Of a DNA stretch of 64,000 nucleotides, positions 19,067 to 29,104 are shown piece by piece. Both the position numbers and the translations under genes were made by a program. Each line of letters opens with the position of its first letter. Within the stretch, counting starts at the first letter, position 1. Under the pieces are notes generated by a model. It saw only the letters and a list, made by a program, of their open reading frames with translations, ran no database searches and was not told the origin of the DNA. This stretch comes from an uncultured Kangiella sp. (lineage in GTDB: Bacteria; Pseudomonadota; Gammaproteobacteria; Enterobacterales; Kangiellaceae): assembly GCA_947498625.1 (NCBI GenBank), contig CANMKR010000002.1, forward strand, positions 62,001 to 126,000, written 5' to 3'.

Positions 19067-19095
19067 ATTGCGAGCCGGCTAAAGCCAATCGCAAT
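19067..19095. repeat. REP-like hairpin upstream of obgE
   Basis: Outer stem ATTGCGA/TCGCAAT encloses an inner stem GGCT-AA-AGCC, and the unit ends in ...CGCAATGAC. GTCATTGCGA-type ends are common in dispersed gammaproteobacterial palindromes. There is no T-run, so it is not a terminator. Confidence 0.45.
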
Positions 19096-19101
19096 GACTG
19101 A

Positions 19102-20373
<1,272 letters not shown>

Positions 20374-20400
20374 CCTCTGAGCTAAATATGAATTGACCAT

Positions 20401-20430
20401 AAAAAAGCCGCGAATTAACGCGGCTTTTTT
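20401..20430. terminator. Bidirectional terminator between obgE and the DUF1329 gene
   Basis: A perfect stem AAAAAAGCCGCG/CGCGGCTTTTTT around an AATTAA loop. It serves the convergent genes on both sides. Confidence 0.92.
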
Positions 20431-20449
20431 GATCTTACCTAAGCTAACT

Positions 20450-21796
20450 TTATCTTCCTTCGCGTCTTAACGCTGATGAAGTAAATTGCTTGTACTTAAA
20501 CTTCTCACCATTGAAGCTGTACATTTCTTCTTGGTTATTCAAACCTTGAGCAACGTAACGTTTTTCTTTCAAATCGTAGATGTTGGTTACGGTACTCCAA
20601 AGAACCGGTACTTCGTAGTAATTGATAACGTGTGCTTCAGCTACTCTCCATAAGTCACCGTCATTGTCATAATGATCAATTAATACTGCTTGCCAGCTAT
20701 CTTCGTCTAAGTAAACGGTGCGACGAGAATAGATATGGTCTTCGCCTTCTTTCAATTCCGCTTCTAAAACCCACACACGGTGTAATTCATAACGGGTGTA
20801 ATCTTGGTTCAAGTGGCCTGGCTGAATGATGTCTTCATATTTAAGGTTCTTGCTGTGCAACTGATAAGCATTGTAAGGAACATACATTTCTTTTTTGCCA
20901 ACTAATTTCCAGTTATAACGGTCTGGAGAGCCGCTGAACATATCGAAATTATCAACTGTAGCTAAACCATCAGCGCCTAATGCAGGAGCATCGTAAGCAA
21001 CAGTAGGAGTACGAGATGCTCTACGTCGACCTGGGTCATATCTCCAAGCACGACGAGGATCTTTAAGTTGATTCAAAGTTTCATGAACCAATACGACTTC
21101 GCCCGCTTTTCTTGATGGAGCCGTTACACGTTGCTTATACAAGAACAAAAAGTCGTTCTTCTCAGGCTGTTCCTGCACATAGAACTGTAAAGTTTCTTGT
21201 GTGAACTTGAATGGCGTAAAGTTACCATCTTTTTGCGCTGCTACTTGTAAGTACTCGCCTTTAACTGACTCACCACGATAACGAGTTAAGTGGTTCCAAA
21301 TGGCTTCTAAACCACTGTTAGGTATAGGGAAGGGCACACCTACTTGTGCACTTTTTAGGCCTGCGCCATCGTCGCTTAAAGTAGCTTGAGTTGCATTTTT
21401 AATCGAATAGTCATAGACTTTTTGTGGATAAGAAGCAGTTCTATGACTCGGGAAAACTTGGATTTTATAGTCAGGATAGTTCTTAAACATCGCTATTTGA
21501 CCAGCAGATAGCTTATCCTTATGTTGCTCTAAGTTTGCTCGATTGATTACGAACAGAGGTTTTTCGTCGGCATAAGGATCCTGGTGATGATCACCAACTT
21601 TGTATTCACTAGGAGTATTTTGAATACCGCCAGTCCAAGCAGGAATAGTGCCATCTTCATTACCTGCACGTTCTGCACCGATAGGGGTTAACTCACCCTT
21701 TAATTTAGCTGCAGCGGCTTCATCAACTTTTGCGAACCCAGCTTGACTAAGTAAGGTTAGCGCTACTAAGCTAATTATAGATGTTATGTTTTTCAT
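20450..21796 (-). CDS. DUF1329 family exported protein
   Basis: A 448-residue protein with a cleavable signal peptide (cleavage near SQAGFA|KVDE). The rest is one DUF1329 domain: GGIQNTPSEY near the N-terminus, RRTVYLDEDSWQAVLIDHYD near the C-terminus. The family is predicted to have a LolA/LolB-like lipid-binding fold in the outer-membrane/periplasm space. It often sits beside DUF1302 and RND-type genes. Here it is alone between a terminator and a divergent cyclase gene. Its substrate is unknown. Confidence 0.85.
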   Translation of the reverse strand: MKNITSIISLVALTLLSQAGFAKVDEAAAAKLKGELTPIGAERAGNEDGTIPAWTGGIQNTPSEYKVGDHHQDPYADEKPLFVINRANLEQHKDKLSAGQIAMFKNYPDYKIQVFPSHRTASYPQKVYDYSIKNATQATLSDDGAGLKSAQVGVPFPIPNSGLEAIWNHLTRYRGESVKGEYLQVAAQKDGNFTPFKFTQETLQFYVQEQPEKNDFLFLYKQRVTAPSRKAGEVVLVHETLNQLKDPRRAWRYDPGRRRASRTPTVAYDAPALGADGLATVDNFDMFSGSPDRYNWKLVGKKEMYVPYNAYQLHSKNLKYEDIIQPGHLNQDYTRYELHRVWVLEAELKEGEDHIYSRRTVYLDEDSWQAVLIDHYDNDGDLWRVAEAHVINYYEVPVLWSTVTNIYDLKEKRYVAQGLNNQEEMYSFNGEKFKYKQFTSSALRREGR

Positions 21797-22053
21797 GATT
21801 TACTCTCGTACAGTTGGAAACGGACGTAATTTTATACACATAAATAGAGATGTCCAGACTGGTACGATGAGTGTTGAAAAATTTTACAATTCGGATTAGC
21901 GTGTTAACTTATATGTATAAATTAATCTAATGATTGATTTTATTCTGATTTAATAAATTCAATGGCTTGCATAGCTTTTAGGATAAAAAGTATTATGTTT
22001 CGCAATTAAATAGAACTTTTTGCGAATTGAGGAAAAGGACATAAGGAGAGGTT

Positions 22054-23169
22054 TTGAACGTTAGAAATCGCTTTTCAGATACTTTGTTGTTAGAGGCAAA
22101 CTATTCTGGCGAACGTTTGATTGCACTGATTCGGGTTACTATTCATTCATTAATAGGACTCATTCCATTTATTCTATATTTTGTTTTTGAAGATAATCGA
22201 CCAGAGGTTATTATTTCATTAGGCATAGCCCTATCTGCATGCATTATCGCAATATTTAGTTACTGGTTAATTAAAAAACAAATTTACGTTACTGCAGTTG
22301 GTTGGGTTCTAACTGCTTTGGATATTTCGGTTGTTACTCTAGTTCTTTTCCTTGTCGCCATCTATAGCAATCCGCTGATAGCAACAAATAGCTTAGTTAT
22401 TTGGCAAATCTACGGAGTTTTAATTTTTTCCACAACACTAAGGCTCAATCCGCAAATTACTCTATTTGCTGGTGTACTGGCTATAGCGCAGTATTTTTTA
22501 TTAATAGTATTCTTTGTCTACAGATTCGATTTATCCGATCTTGTTCAAGAGTCTATAGAGTATGGTGCATTTAGTTGGTATATTCAGGTCGCAAGAATTA
22601 TCATTTTAATTTTATTCACCCTCGTTGCTTATAGCTTTGTATCAAGAGCTCGTAAATTAGTCATATATTCTGGAACTGATAGTTTAACAGGTTTAAAAAA
22701 TAGAGCTTATTTTGAGCATGTTTTCCCCGCCGAGGTAGCCAAAAGCCGCAAATCAAAACGTCCGTTATCGTTTGTATTTATGGACTTTGATCATTTTAAG
22801 GATGTTAATGATAAATTTGGCCATGCCGTTGGAGACTTGGCTTTGCAGGCAGTTGCCGATGTTTTACAACGATTTGCGGAAAGATCTTCGCAAGTCGCAC
22901 GCTGGGGTGGTGAGGAGTTTGTGATCTTTTATCCTAATCACACTAAAGAAGAAGTATTGAATATCATGCATCAGATCAGAAAGGAGCTATCTCAAGGAGT
23001 TGAGGTGCGCCCCAATTTAATTTTGAACCTGAAATTATGCGCAGGCATAGTTGAATGCCCCGCTGAGTCTGTAGATCCTATATCTATTATAACCTTGGCC
23101 GATGATCGTATGTTGCAGGCTAAAAGCAATGGTCGTGATCAAGTGGTATGGCAGGAAAAGTCGCCATAA
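22054..23169 (+). CDS. Membrane-bound diguanylate cyclase (GGDEF)
   Basis: Makes cyclic di-GMP. About six hydrophobic segments fill residues 25-205 with no recognisable sensor family. The GGDEF domain follows from about 210 (SGTDSLTGLKNRAYF, FMDFDHFKDVNDKFGHAVGD). The active-site motif is GGEEF (RWGGEEFVIF). The RxxD inhibitory site five residues before GGEEF is absent (ERSS instead), so product inhibition through that site is unlikely. The start is TTG, supported by AAGGAG at 22043-22048 with a 5-bp spacer; no in-frame ATG lies nearby. A monocistronic gene. Confidence 0.93.
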   Translation: MNVRNRFSDTLLLEANYSGERLIALIRVTIHSLIGLIPFILYFVFEDNRPEVIISLGIALSACIIAIFSYWLIKKQIYVTAVGWVLTALDISVVTLVLFLVAIYSNPLIATNSLVIWQIYGVLIFSTTLRLNPQITLFAGVLAIAQYFLLIVFFVYRFDLSDLVQESIEYGAFSWYIQVARIIILILFTLVAYSFVSRARKLVIYSGTDSLTGLKNRAYFEHVFPAEVAKSRKSKRPLSFVFMDFDHFKDVNDKFGHAVGDLALQAVADVLQRFAERSSQVARWGGEEFVIFYPNHTKEEVLNIMHQIRKELSQGVEVRPNLILNLKLCAGIVECPAESVDPISIITLADDRMLQAKSNGRDQVVWQEKSP

Positions 23170-23183
23170 AACGTTTAAAGCCT

Positions 23184-23546
23184 CTATATTCTTTTATCTT
23201 GCATTAAATGCAAAGTATTGTCCTCTGAGTCTTTAAATGCGCATAACCAGCTTTCAGAGTCATCGGTTTTATGAATCATCATCGGTTCTTTGATAATAGC
23301 AACCTGTTTATCAACAAGTTCTTGATAAGCTTTATCGATATTCGGCGTTTGATAATAAATAAATGCTTTTGATTCATATTCAGGATTTTTACCTAAATAA
23401 AGTCGAGTACCGGCACAATCAAAGAACGCCATATTTTGCTCTGGAAAAGACATCATTAATGGCAGCCCTAGAGTATTTTGATAGAAATCAATTGCCCGGT
23501 TAATATCTTCTACTTGCACGTGTATTTGTTGAACCCCAGTAATCAT
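23184..23546 (-). CDS. VOC (glyoxalase/bleomycin resistance) family protein
   Basis: A 120-residue single vicinal-oxygen-chelate domain: GVQQIHVQVEDINRAIDFYQ at the start, with the metal His in IHVQV, and DSEDNTLHLMQ at the end. The substrate is unknown; members range from lyases to resistance proteins. It is divergent from a MarR regulator with a perfect palindrome in between, so it is probably a target of that regulator. Confidence 0.88.
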   Translation of the reverse strand: MITGVQQIHVQVEDINRAIDFYQNTLGLPLMMSFPEQNMAFFDCAGTRLYLGKNPEYESKAFIYYQTPNIDKAYQELVDKQVAIIKEPMMIHKTDDSESWLCAFKDSEDNTLHLMQDKRI

Positions 23547-23574
23547 TGCTTTTATGTCCTATTCAGATAAGATA

Positions 23575-23594
23575 TATTTAACCTTTGTTAAATA
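23575..23594. promoter_or_regulatory. Palindromic operator between the VOC gene and the marR gene
   Basis: TATTTAAC-CTTT-GTTAAATA, perfect 8-bp arms in the 67-bp divergent gap, 20 bp before the MarR start codon. MarR dimers typically bind 16-20 bp inverted repeats of this AT-rich kind that overlap both promoters. Confidence 0.75.
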
Positions 23595-23613
23595 ATTCCT
23601 CAAAACTTAACCA

Positions 23614-24054
23614 ATGTCAAACTTAAATCTGCCCGAAGGGGTGGCTGATACGCTAGAAAACCAGTTAGCCAGTGCATTACATAGCCTAAGCATTCATATA
23701 TTGCGGGATGCGCGAAAGAATGATGTCACTTCGGGATTAACTCCTGAGCGTTTGTCGATTCTTTCCATTTTGGTTTACACGGGCTCGAAGACGGTGAATC
23801 AGTTGGCATCGATGGAGCAGGTCAGTGCGCCAGCGATAACTCGTATCGTGAAAAGCCTAGAAAAAGAGGGCTATGTGATTAAAGCTAAATCACGGGCCGA
23901 TCAGAGAGTGGTTTTTGTTTCTGCCACTCGTAAAAGTATTGTTTTGATAGAACAAACTCGAAGCCAAAGGATTGAACGAATCGTCAGCAAAGTGCGCGAG
24001 TTAAGCTCTGAGCAACAAACCCAGTTACATGCCTTACTAAATTTATTAGGCTAG
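23614..24054 (+). CDS. MarR-family transcriptional regulator
   Basis: A 146-residue winged-helix repressor of phenol/antibiotic-type ligands. The DNA-binding part is clear: TVNQLASMEQVSAPAITRIVKSLEKEGYV (recognition helix) followed by the wing SRADQRVVFVSAT. The ends form the dimerisation helices. It probably represses itself and the divergent VOC gene through the palindrome at 23575. Its 3' end overlaps the convergent gene by 9 bp. The inducer is unknown. Confidence 0.92.
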   Translation: MSNLNLPEGVADTLENQLASALHSLSIHILRDARKNDVTSGLTPERLSILSILVYTGSKTVNQLASMEQVSAPAITRIVKSLEKEGYVIKAKSRADQRVVFVSATRKSIVLIEQTRSQRIERIVSKVRELSSEQQTQLHALLNLLG

Positions 24055-24561
24055 CGAAGCTCGGTTTTTTCTTCTTTTTAATAATTCAAGCAAGCTTATG
24101 AATAGCTCGACAATTATCATAATGACTAAAGCGAAAATTAATCCAAAGAGTAACACTTCTTTATTCAGTAATACCTGAAAATCGTAGCTATCCCAAACTT
24201 GCTGACGAATATCGCTAATAGGGCTGAGCAAGGTATGCTGATAACTAGCAAACGTAGAACTTTTAAAACTAGCTTGAGCTTCTTGTAACAGTTGATGGCG
24301 CATTAATACTTGGCTAATAGACTCGCCGCCCTCGATTAACACTTGATCTCCATTACCATTGTAATGATTGATTAGCTTTTCTATGTCACCATTAAAATGT
24401 TTATCGGCGGTGTTTTGGAAAGGTGTTATGGATAATTTAGACTCAGCTAGGCGGGCGTCTAAATTTTTGCCGTAATCAGAAACTAAACCAGGCGCTTGAA
24501 TGCCAATTAAGACTAAAACGGAAAAAGTGATTAATTTGACATAGTTAAAGAGTTTTTTCAC
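24046..24561 (-). CDS. Inner-membrane protein resembling DUF2937
   Basis: 171 residues with two hydrophobic segments (about 8-28 and 133-158) flanking a soluble helical region, and a basic C-terminal tail (LLKRRKNRASLA). The IQAPGLVSDYGKNLDARLAES start fits my memory of the DUF2937 family, but I could not check that. It would be an inner-membrane protein with a periplasmic middle domain. No catalytic motif. The overlap of its 3' end with the convergent marR gene suggests tight packing, not a functional link. Confidence 0.62.
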   Translation of the reverse strand: MKKLFNYVKLITFSVLVLIGIQAPGLVSDYGKNLDARLAESKLSITPFQNTADKHFNGDIEKLINHYNGNGDQVLIEGGESISQVLMRHQLLQEAQASFKSSTFASYQHTLLSPISDIRQQVWDSYDFQVLLNKEVLLFGLIFALVIMIIVELFISLLELLKRRKNRASLA

Positions 24562-24653
24562 AATGATTTTTACAGGCTAAACGGGTGTTAAAATTTAGAA
24601 TCACCTTATCACTGATAAATCATAAAACCTAGTGAGCAAATTCAACTTAACGC

Positions 24654-24687
24654 AAAAAGCCGCAACTGGAGACCAGTGCGGCTTTTT
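24654..24687 (-). terminator. Intrinsic terminator of rpsT
   Basis: Stem AAAAAGCCGC plus ACTGG pairing with CCAGT plus GCGGCTTTTT around an AGA loop, with one bulge. The A-run gives a U-run on the minus strand, 43 bp after the rpsT stop. It can work in both directions. Confidence 0.85.
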
Positions 24688-24730
24688 ATATTCTTTTTGC
24701 TTCTAATCGGTTTTAGATAGAAAAACTAGA

Positions 24731-24991
24731 TTATAGCGCTTGAATACGAGCGTTTAAACGGCTCTTGTGACGTGCAGCTTTATTCTTGTGAATTAAGCCT
24801 TTGTTTGCAGCTACGTCGATCATTGGTACAGCACGCTCATATGCAGATTGAGCAGCTTTTTTGTCACCAGCTTCGATAGCGTAAACTACTTTCTTTAAGT
24901 AGCTACGTAACATTGAACGACGGCTAGCGTTGTGTTGACGACGGTTTTCAGCTTGCTTTGCACGCTTTTTGGCAGATTTGATGTTAGCCAA
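24731..24991 (-). CDS. rpsT: 30S ribosomal protein S20
   Basis: 16S rRNA-binding protein of the small subunit, 86 residues. The start [20 protein letters not shown] and the end [18 protein letters not shown] are standard. An AGGAG SD precedes the ATG. It is divergent from murJ, as in many gammaproteobacteria. Confidence 0.98.
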   Translation of the reverse strand: MANIKSAKKRAKQAENRRQHNASRRSMLRSYLKKVVYAIEAGDKKAAQSAYERAVPMIDVAANKGLIHKNKAARHKSRLNARIQAL

Positions 24992-25045
24992 GGTGTTTCT
25001 CCTAAAAAAGGTTTCACGAAAAAATACATAAATTCAAGGTCGCGA

Positions 25046-25074
25046 AATATACCGGTTATTCCTTATATTTTCAA
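25046..25074 (-). promoter_or_regulatory. Sigma-70 promoter of rpsT
   Basis: On the minus strand: TTGAAA, 17-bp spacer, TATATT, then TCGCGACC, a GC-rich discriminator as expected for stringently controlled ribosomal genes. It ends 54 bp upstream of the rpsT ATG. Confidence 0.7.
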
Positions 25075-25247
25075 GAAAAATCGCTCCGATTTAGCAGTTT
25101 TCTGGCGGATTCTAAGAAAATTATGGCAATTGTCTGGCAATTGATTGGATTGGCTGGTGAGTCGCTCTATTTTGCCTTAAACTTGCCAGCAATAAATAAT
25201 ACTAAGCAGTCATAATTAGAGCTTAATAAGCCCAAAGAGAAGCCATA

Positions 25248-26789
25248 ATGGCAAATTTACTCAAATCCAGCACTATCGTTAGCTTTTGGACCATGATGTC
25301 ACGGTTCTTGGGCTTGGCGCGCGACATTGTCCTAGCCAACTTGCTCGGTGCAGAAGGGCGAGCCGATATATTCTTGTTGGCTCAGAAAATTCCAAATTTC
25401 CTACGTCGTTTATTTGGTGAGGGCGCATTCGCCACCGCCTTTGTGCCCGTCTTTTCTGAATACCATGAAAAGCGCACTAAAGAAGAAACGGTTTTATTAC
25501 TCAGTAAAGTGTCAGGAACCCTAGGTGGCTTCTTATTTTTAATTACCATGGTTGGGGTTATAGTTCCTCAGCTTTTAATGGGGATTTTTGGTTATGGTTT
25601 TTATCATACCGATCCAGAAAAATTCTTTCGCGCGTCGGAACTATTAAGAATTACCTTTCCTTATATCTTCTTTATTTCGCTGGTGGCCATGTACAGCGCT
25701 GTGATGAATACCTTGAATAAATTTGCTCTGCCAGCTTTTGCGCCAGTGTTATTGAATTTATCCATTATTGGTATGGCGTTATTTGTTGCTCCGCATATGG
25801 AACATGCCAATGTTGCTTTAGCTTGGGGTATTTTTATTGCCGGCGTTTTGCAGCTGTTATTGTTTTTTCCTTTCTTATGGAAGGCAGGTTACTTACCCAG
25901 GCCGCAATGGGCTTGGAAAGACTCTTCGGTACAGAGAATTTTCAAATTAATGCTGCCTGTTATTTTTGGCGCATCGGTCAGCCAAATTAACTTACTGATT
26001 GACTCGCAAATTGCTTCCTTCTTAGAAGAGGGCAGTATTTCTTGGTTGTATTATTCGGATCGGATGTTGGAATTTCCTTTAGGCATTTTTGGCATTGCGA
26101 TTGCGACGGTATTACTACCAACCTTGTCTAAGTATTTTGCCAAAAATGATATGCAACATTTTTCAGGCACTTTAGACTGGGGTTTGCGTATGGTATTAAT
26201 GATCGGGATCCCAGCGGCTATCGGTTTACTATGGCTTGCCGAACCGATTATGATCAGCGTATTCCAACACGGTGCTTTTGACGCGCATGACTCTTTTAAA
26301 GCTGGCCAAAGTTTACAAGCCTATTCACTAGGCTTAATTGCCTTTATGATGGTTAAAGTATTCTTGACCGGCTTTTATTCGCGCCAGGATCCTAAAACGC
26401 CAGTGAAGATAGGCATCATTGCCGTGGTTAGTAACATTGTTTTAAATCTGGTTTTATTTAAGCCTTTTGGCCATGTCGGTTTAGCCATTGCCACCAGTAT
26501 TTCAGCCTTTATTAATGCCATATTGTTGTACCGGTATTTACATAAGCATGACCAATTAAAAATCTCAAAGTCAACGGCGCTTTGGATTTTAAAATTAGTG
26601 ATTGCCAGTGGACTCTTACTAGCCGGATTATGGTATTTCGACTTTAGTATCGAGCAGTGGCAAGCTTGGAATCGGGTAGAAGCTATTGGCATGATCGTGG
26701 CGACTATTAGCGCTACTATTGTTTCCTATTGTGTACTTTTGATGTTAATGGGGATCCGTACTAAACACTTTAAACTCAGTAATATTTAG
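25248..26789 (+). CDS. murJ: Lipid II flippase MurJ (MviN)
   Basis: Polytopic inner-membrane protein of the MOP superfamily that flips lipid II for peptidoglycan assembly. The 513 residues and about 14 hydrophobic segments are normal. The start SSTIVSFWTMMSRFLGLARDIVLANLLG and the segment RRLFGEGAFATAFVPVFSEY are family hallmarks, including the Arg residues that line the lipid II cavity. It lies divergent from rpsT. In many relatives ribF follows directly; here ribF is 16 kb away, so the block has been split. Confidence 0.96.
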   Translation: MANLLKSSTIVSFWTMMSRFLGLARDIVLANLLGAEGRADIFLLAQKIPNFLRRLFGEGAFATAFVPVFSEYHEKRTKEETVLLLSKVSGTLGGFLFLITMVGVIVPQLLMGIFGYGFYHTDPEKFFRASELLRITFPYIFFISLVAMYSAVMNTLNKFALPAFAPVLLNLSIIGMALFVAPHMEHANVALAWGIFIAGVLQLLLFFPFLWKAGYLPRPQWAWKDSSVQRIFKLMLPVIFGASVSQINLLIDSQIASFLEEGSISWLYYSDRMLEFPLGIFGIAIATVLLPTLSKYFAKNDMQHFSGTLDWGLRMVLMIGIPAAIGLLWLAEPIMISVFQHGAFDAHDSFKAGQSLQAYSLGLIAFMMVKVFLTGFYSRQDPKTPVKIGIIAVVSNIVLNLVLFKPFGHVGLAIATSISAFINAILLYRYLHKHDQLKISKSTALWILKLVIASGLLLAGLWYFDFSIEQWQAWNRVEAIGMIVATISATIVSYCVLLMLMGIRTKHFKLSNI

Positions 26790-26796
26790 TCTTCAG

Positions 26797-27669
26797 ATGC
26801 AAACCTCTTTCTGGCGTTTAATTTCTTTAGCAGTGGTTGCAGTCTTTGCGATGGCAATTGTTCCAGTGATCATAAAAATGATCCAAGTAAATGCTTGGGT
26901 AGTCGGTTTCGTACGTTTGGCAATTGCGGTCGTTGGGTTGTTTGTCTTTGCCAAATTAATTAATCAATCGGTTTGGTCGCAAAGGAAAAACTGGTTGCCC
27001 ATCACCATTATCGGTTTAATTTTTTCTATTCATTGGCTCACCTATTTTTACAGTATTCAGTTTTCTACCGCAGCGATAGCCGCCATTGGCGTTTCTACTT
27101 ACGGTGCTCACTTACTGCTACTGGGTTGGTTTTTTAAAGGGCAGCAACCCAGCTTATTTGAGTTTGCTTGTGTGGTTACAGCTTTTATTGGCGTCTATTT
27201 TATCGTGCCTGAGTTCTCGCTTGAAAACGAAATGACCTTAGGATTAATTCTTGGGGTGGTTTCAGGTTTTTTGTATGCCTGTTTACCATTACTGCATCAA
27301 AAATATAATACGATTAATAATCAAAGAAGGGCATTTGGCCAGTTTTTTATTGCCATGTTAGTGTTTGCTGTAGCACTACCATTCTTACCCCAATCTACTT
27401 TGGAACTCAGCTCGGAGGCCTGGTGGGGACTTGCGGCTATGGGTGTTTTTAGCACACTCATTGGGCATACCTTATGGGTCAAAGTCACTACCGAATTAAA
27501 TCACGTGGTGACCTCCATTGTGTATTATTTATATGTCCCCTTGGCCATGCTATTAAGCTTTTTTGTGCTTAATGAAGCGATGACATCGAATAAAATTATC
27601 GGGGCAAGCTTGATCTTAAGTGCCAATTTAGCGGGTATTATCTACCGTTCTAGGCGCCTGAGTTCATAA
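26797..27669 (+). CDS. EamA/DMT-family transporter
   Basis: A 290-residue membrane protein with about ten hydrophobic helices arranged as two EamA repeats (about 5-135 and 148-285). It is of the drug/metabolite transporter type. The substrate is unknown; members export amino acids, metabolites or drugs. It begins 7 bp after the murJ stop and probably shares its transcript, though nothing indicates a shared function. Confidence 0.88.
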   Translation: MQTSFWRLISLAVVAVFAMAIVPVIIKMIQVNAWVVGFVRLAIAVVGLFVFAKLINQSVWSQRKNWLPITIIGLIFSIHWLTYFYSIQFSTAAIAAIGVSTYGAHLLLLGWFFKGQQPSLFEFACVVTAFIGVYFIVPEFSLENEMTLGLILGVVSGFLYACLPLLHQKYNTINNQRRAFGQFFIAMLVFAVALPFLPQSTLELSSEAWWGLAAMGVFSTLIGHTLWVKVTTELNHVVTSIVYYLYVPLAMLLSFFVLNEAMTSNKIIGASLILSANLAGIIYRSRRLSS

Positions 27670-27697
27670 TTAGTAACATCTTCTAATTAAGCCCAGC

Positions 27698-27745
27698 TTG
27701 ACTATGTAAAAAATTATATAGTAATCTATATAAAAATTTATATAG
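27698..27745 (+). promoter_or_regulatory. Promoter with overlapping palindromic operators (putative PadR sites)
   Basis: TTGACT (27698-27703) could be a -35 element with TAATCT 18 bp later as -10. Three TATATAG/CTATATA half-sites follow. They form two overlapping inverted repeats that share the middle half: TTATATAGTAATCTATATAA (27714-27733) and CTATATAAAAATTTATATAG (27726-27745), the latter a perfect palindrome. The SD GAGGTGA starts at the edge. The next operon encodes a PadR regulator, so autorepression is likely. Confidence 0.7.
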
Positions 27746-27755
27746 AGGTGAGCAA

Positions 27756-28466
27756 ATGGACATCATTCATGAAATTCTTCGATACACCCACATTATTGGT
27801 GGCTTTGTTGGATTGTTTTTATTTTGGATCCCGATCTTTAGCAAAAAGGGCGGTAAGATTCATCGTCAAACTGGTAAATATTGGAGCTGGTTAGGTAGGG
27901 TGGTTGTTTTATCGGCATTAGCGGGCCTATTTTTGTATATCCCCCAAATCATCGAAAAAAACGTTTCACCGAATAACTATGCTTTCTTGTTGTTCTTAGG
28001 CTACTTATCCATTGTCACCTACGTAATTATTGCATTTGGCGTGGCAGTTTTAGATTCGAAAAAGGATCCTAAGGTAATGAACACAGCTTATTGGAAAACA
28101 ATGTTAGCTATTTGTTTTGCAGCAAGTATCTTCATTATAAGCTTTGCCTTAATAGTTAAGCCAGGTTCTATGGCCGTTTTATTAGCCTTAAGCCCAATTG
28201 GTATTCTTACTGGCTTTCAAATCCTACAGTATATTCGAGGTAAGCAGGGCTCACCAAAAGCATGGTTATATGAGCACTTGAACTCAATGCTGGGCGCAGG
28301 CATAGCTTTCCATACTGCTTTTGCCGTATTTGGTATTACTCGAATTTTTGATATTGGTTTAGAGGGTACTATTGCGATTATTCCTTGGATTTTACCAGCT
28401 TTAATTGGTATTCCTGCACAGTTCATTTGGAAGCGCCATTATCAGAAGAAATTCAAAGAGATTTAA
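27756..28466 (+). CDS. Polytopic membrane protein, function unknown
   Basis: 236 residues with seven to eight hydrophobic helices. Several histidines sit at helix ends (YTHIIGG, KIHRQTGK, YEHLNS, AFHTAF), an arrangement seen in DUF2306-like and other predicted haem- or quinone-linked membrane proteins. I cannot place it in a family with certainty. It has a good SD (GAGGTGA) and is followed after 24 bp by a PadR regulator gene, so it is the likely effector gene of a small self-regulated operon. Confidence 0.75.
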   Translation: MDIIHEILRYTHIIGGFVGLFLFWIPIFSKKGGKIHRQTGKYWSWLGRVVVLSALAGLFLYIPQIIEKNVSPNNYAFLLFLGYLSIVTYVIIAFGVAVLDSKKDPKVMNTAYWKTMLAICFAASIFIISFALIVKPGSMAVLLALSPIGILTGFQILQYIRGKQGSPKAWLYEHLNSMLGAGIAFHTAFAVFGITRIFDIGLEGTIAIIPWILPALIGIPAQFIWKRHYQKKFKEI

Positions 28467-28490
28467 TAGCAAGAATAAGAGGCTGACATA

Positions 28491-29042
28491 GTGAGTTTAC
28501 AGCATATTTTACTGGGTATTTTACAAGAGCCTAAAAGTGGCTATGACGTCAAGAAAATGTTTGACGAAATCTTCAGTAACTTTTGGTCAGCAGAGCTCTC
28601 GCAAATTTATCCTCAACTTAAAAAGCTTGCCGATAATGGCAAGCTTTCTATTACTGAAGAAGAGTCTAGCAAAGGCCCCAATAAAAAAGTTTATCAAACT
28701 ACTCAACAAGGCATAGAAGAATTAGTTGATTGGATAGAGCAGGGGCCAGTGGTGCATACCGAACGGCACGCCTATTTAGCGCAAACATTTTTTTTAAATA
28801 GTCTGAGTGGAACTGAAAAGAAACTTGAGTTTATGCAGGCTTTGCACCAAGAAATGCATCAATGGCATCAGCACTTGTGTGGGATATTAGAGCAAGCTAA
28901 GTCTGAGGTCGATAACTTTCCTTATGATGTTCCAGATGAAAGCTTTTATCCGCAGCTAACACTGATGATGGGGGTTAAGAAAGTTGGGGCGATTGTAGAG
29001 TGGTGTGAAGAAGCTATAGAGTTAATTAAGTTGAGATTGTAA
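28491..29042 (+). CDS. PadR-family transcriptional regulator
   Basis: 183 residues. The N-terminal PadR winged helix (MSLQHILLGILQEPKSGYDVKKMF ... IYPQLKKLADNGKLSI) is followed by a helical Vir-type C-terminal dimerisation domain. The start is GTG; an AAGAGG 9-10 bp upstream is a weak SD. It is the second gene behind the membrane protein and probably binds the AT-rich palindromes at 27714-27745. The ligand is unknown. Confidence 0.9.
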   Translation: MSLQHILLGILQEPKSGYDVKKMFDEIFSNFWSAELSQIYPQLKKLADNGKLSITEEESSKGPNKKVYQTTQQGIEELVDWIEQGPVVHTERHAYLAQTFFLNSLSGTEKKLEFMQALHQEMHQWHQHLCGILEQAKSEVDNFPYDVPDESFYPQLTLMMGVKKVGAIVEWCEEAIELIKLRL

Positions 29043-29055
29043 ATAATTGAGTAAT

Positions 29056-29084
29056 AAAAAAGCGGACACCATGTCCGCTTTTTT
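29056..29084. terminator. Bidirectional terminator after the padR gene
   Basis: AAAAAAGCGGACA-CCA-TGTCCGCTTTTTT, a perfect stem with A- and T-runs. It serves the convergent padR gene and leucine dehydrogenase gene. Confidence 0.92.
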
Positions 29085-29104
29085 ATTTAACACTAATTAT
29101 TTGA

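Noticed and set aside
24932-25144. Plus-strand 70-codon frame in the rpsT/murJ gap
   Set aside because: It starts inside rpsT on the opposite strand and covers the rpsT promoter; no SD or protein-like composition.
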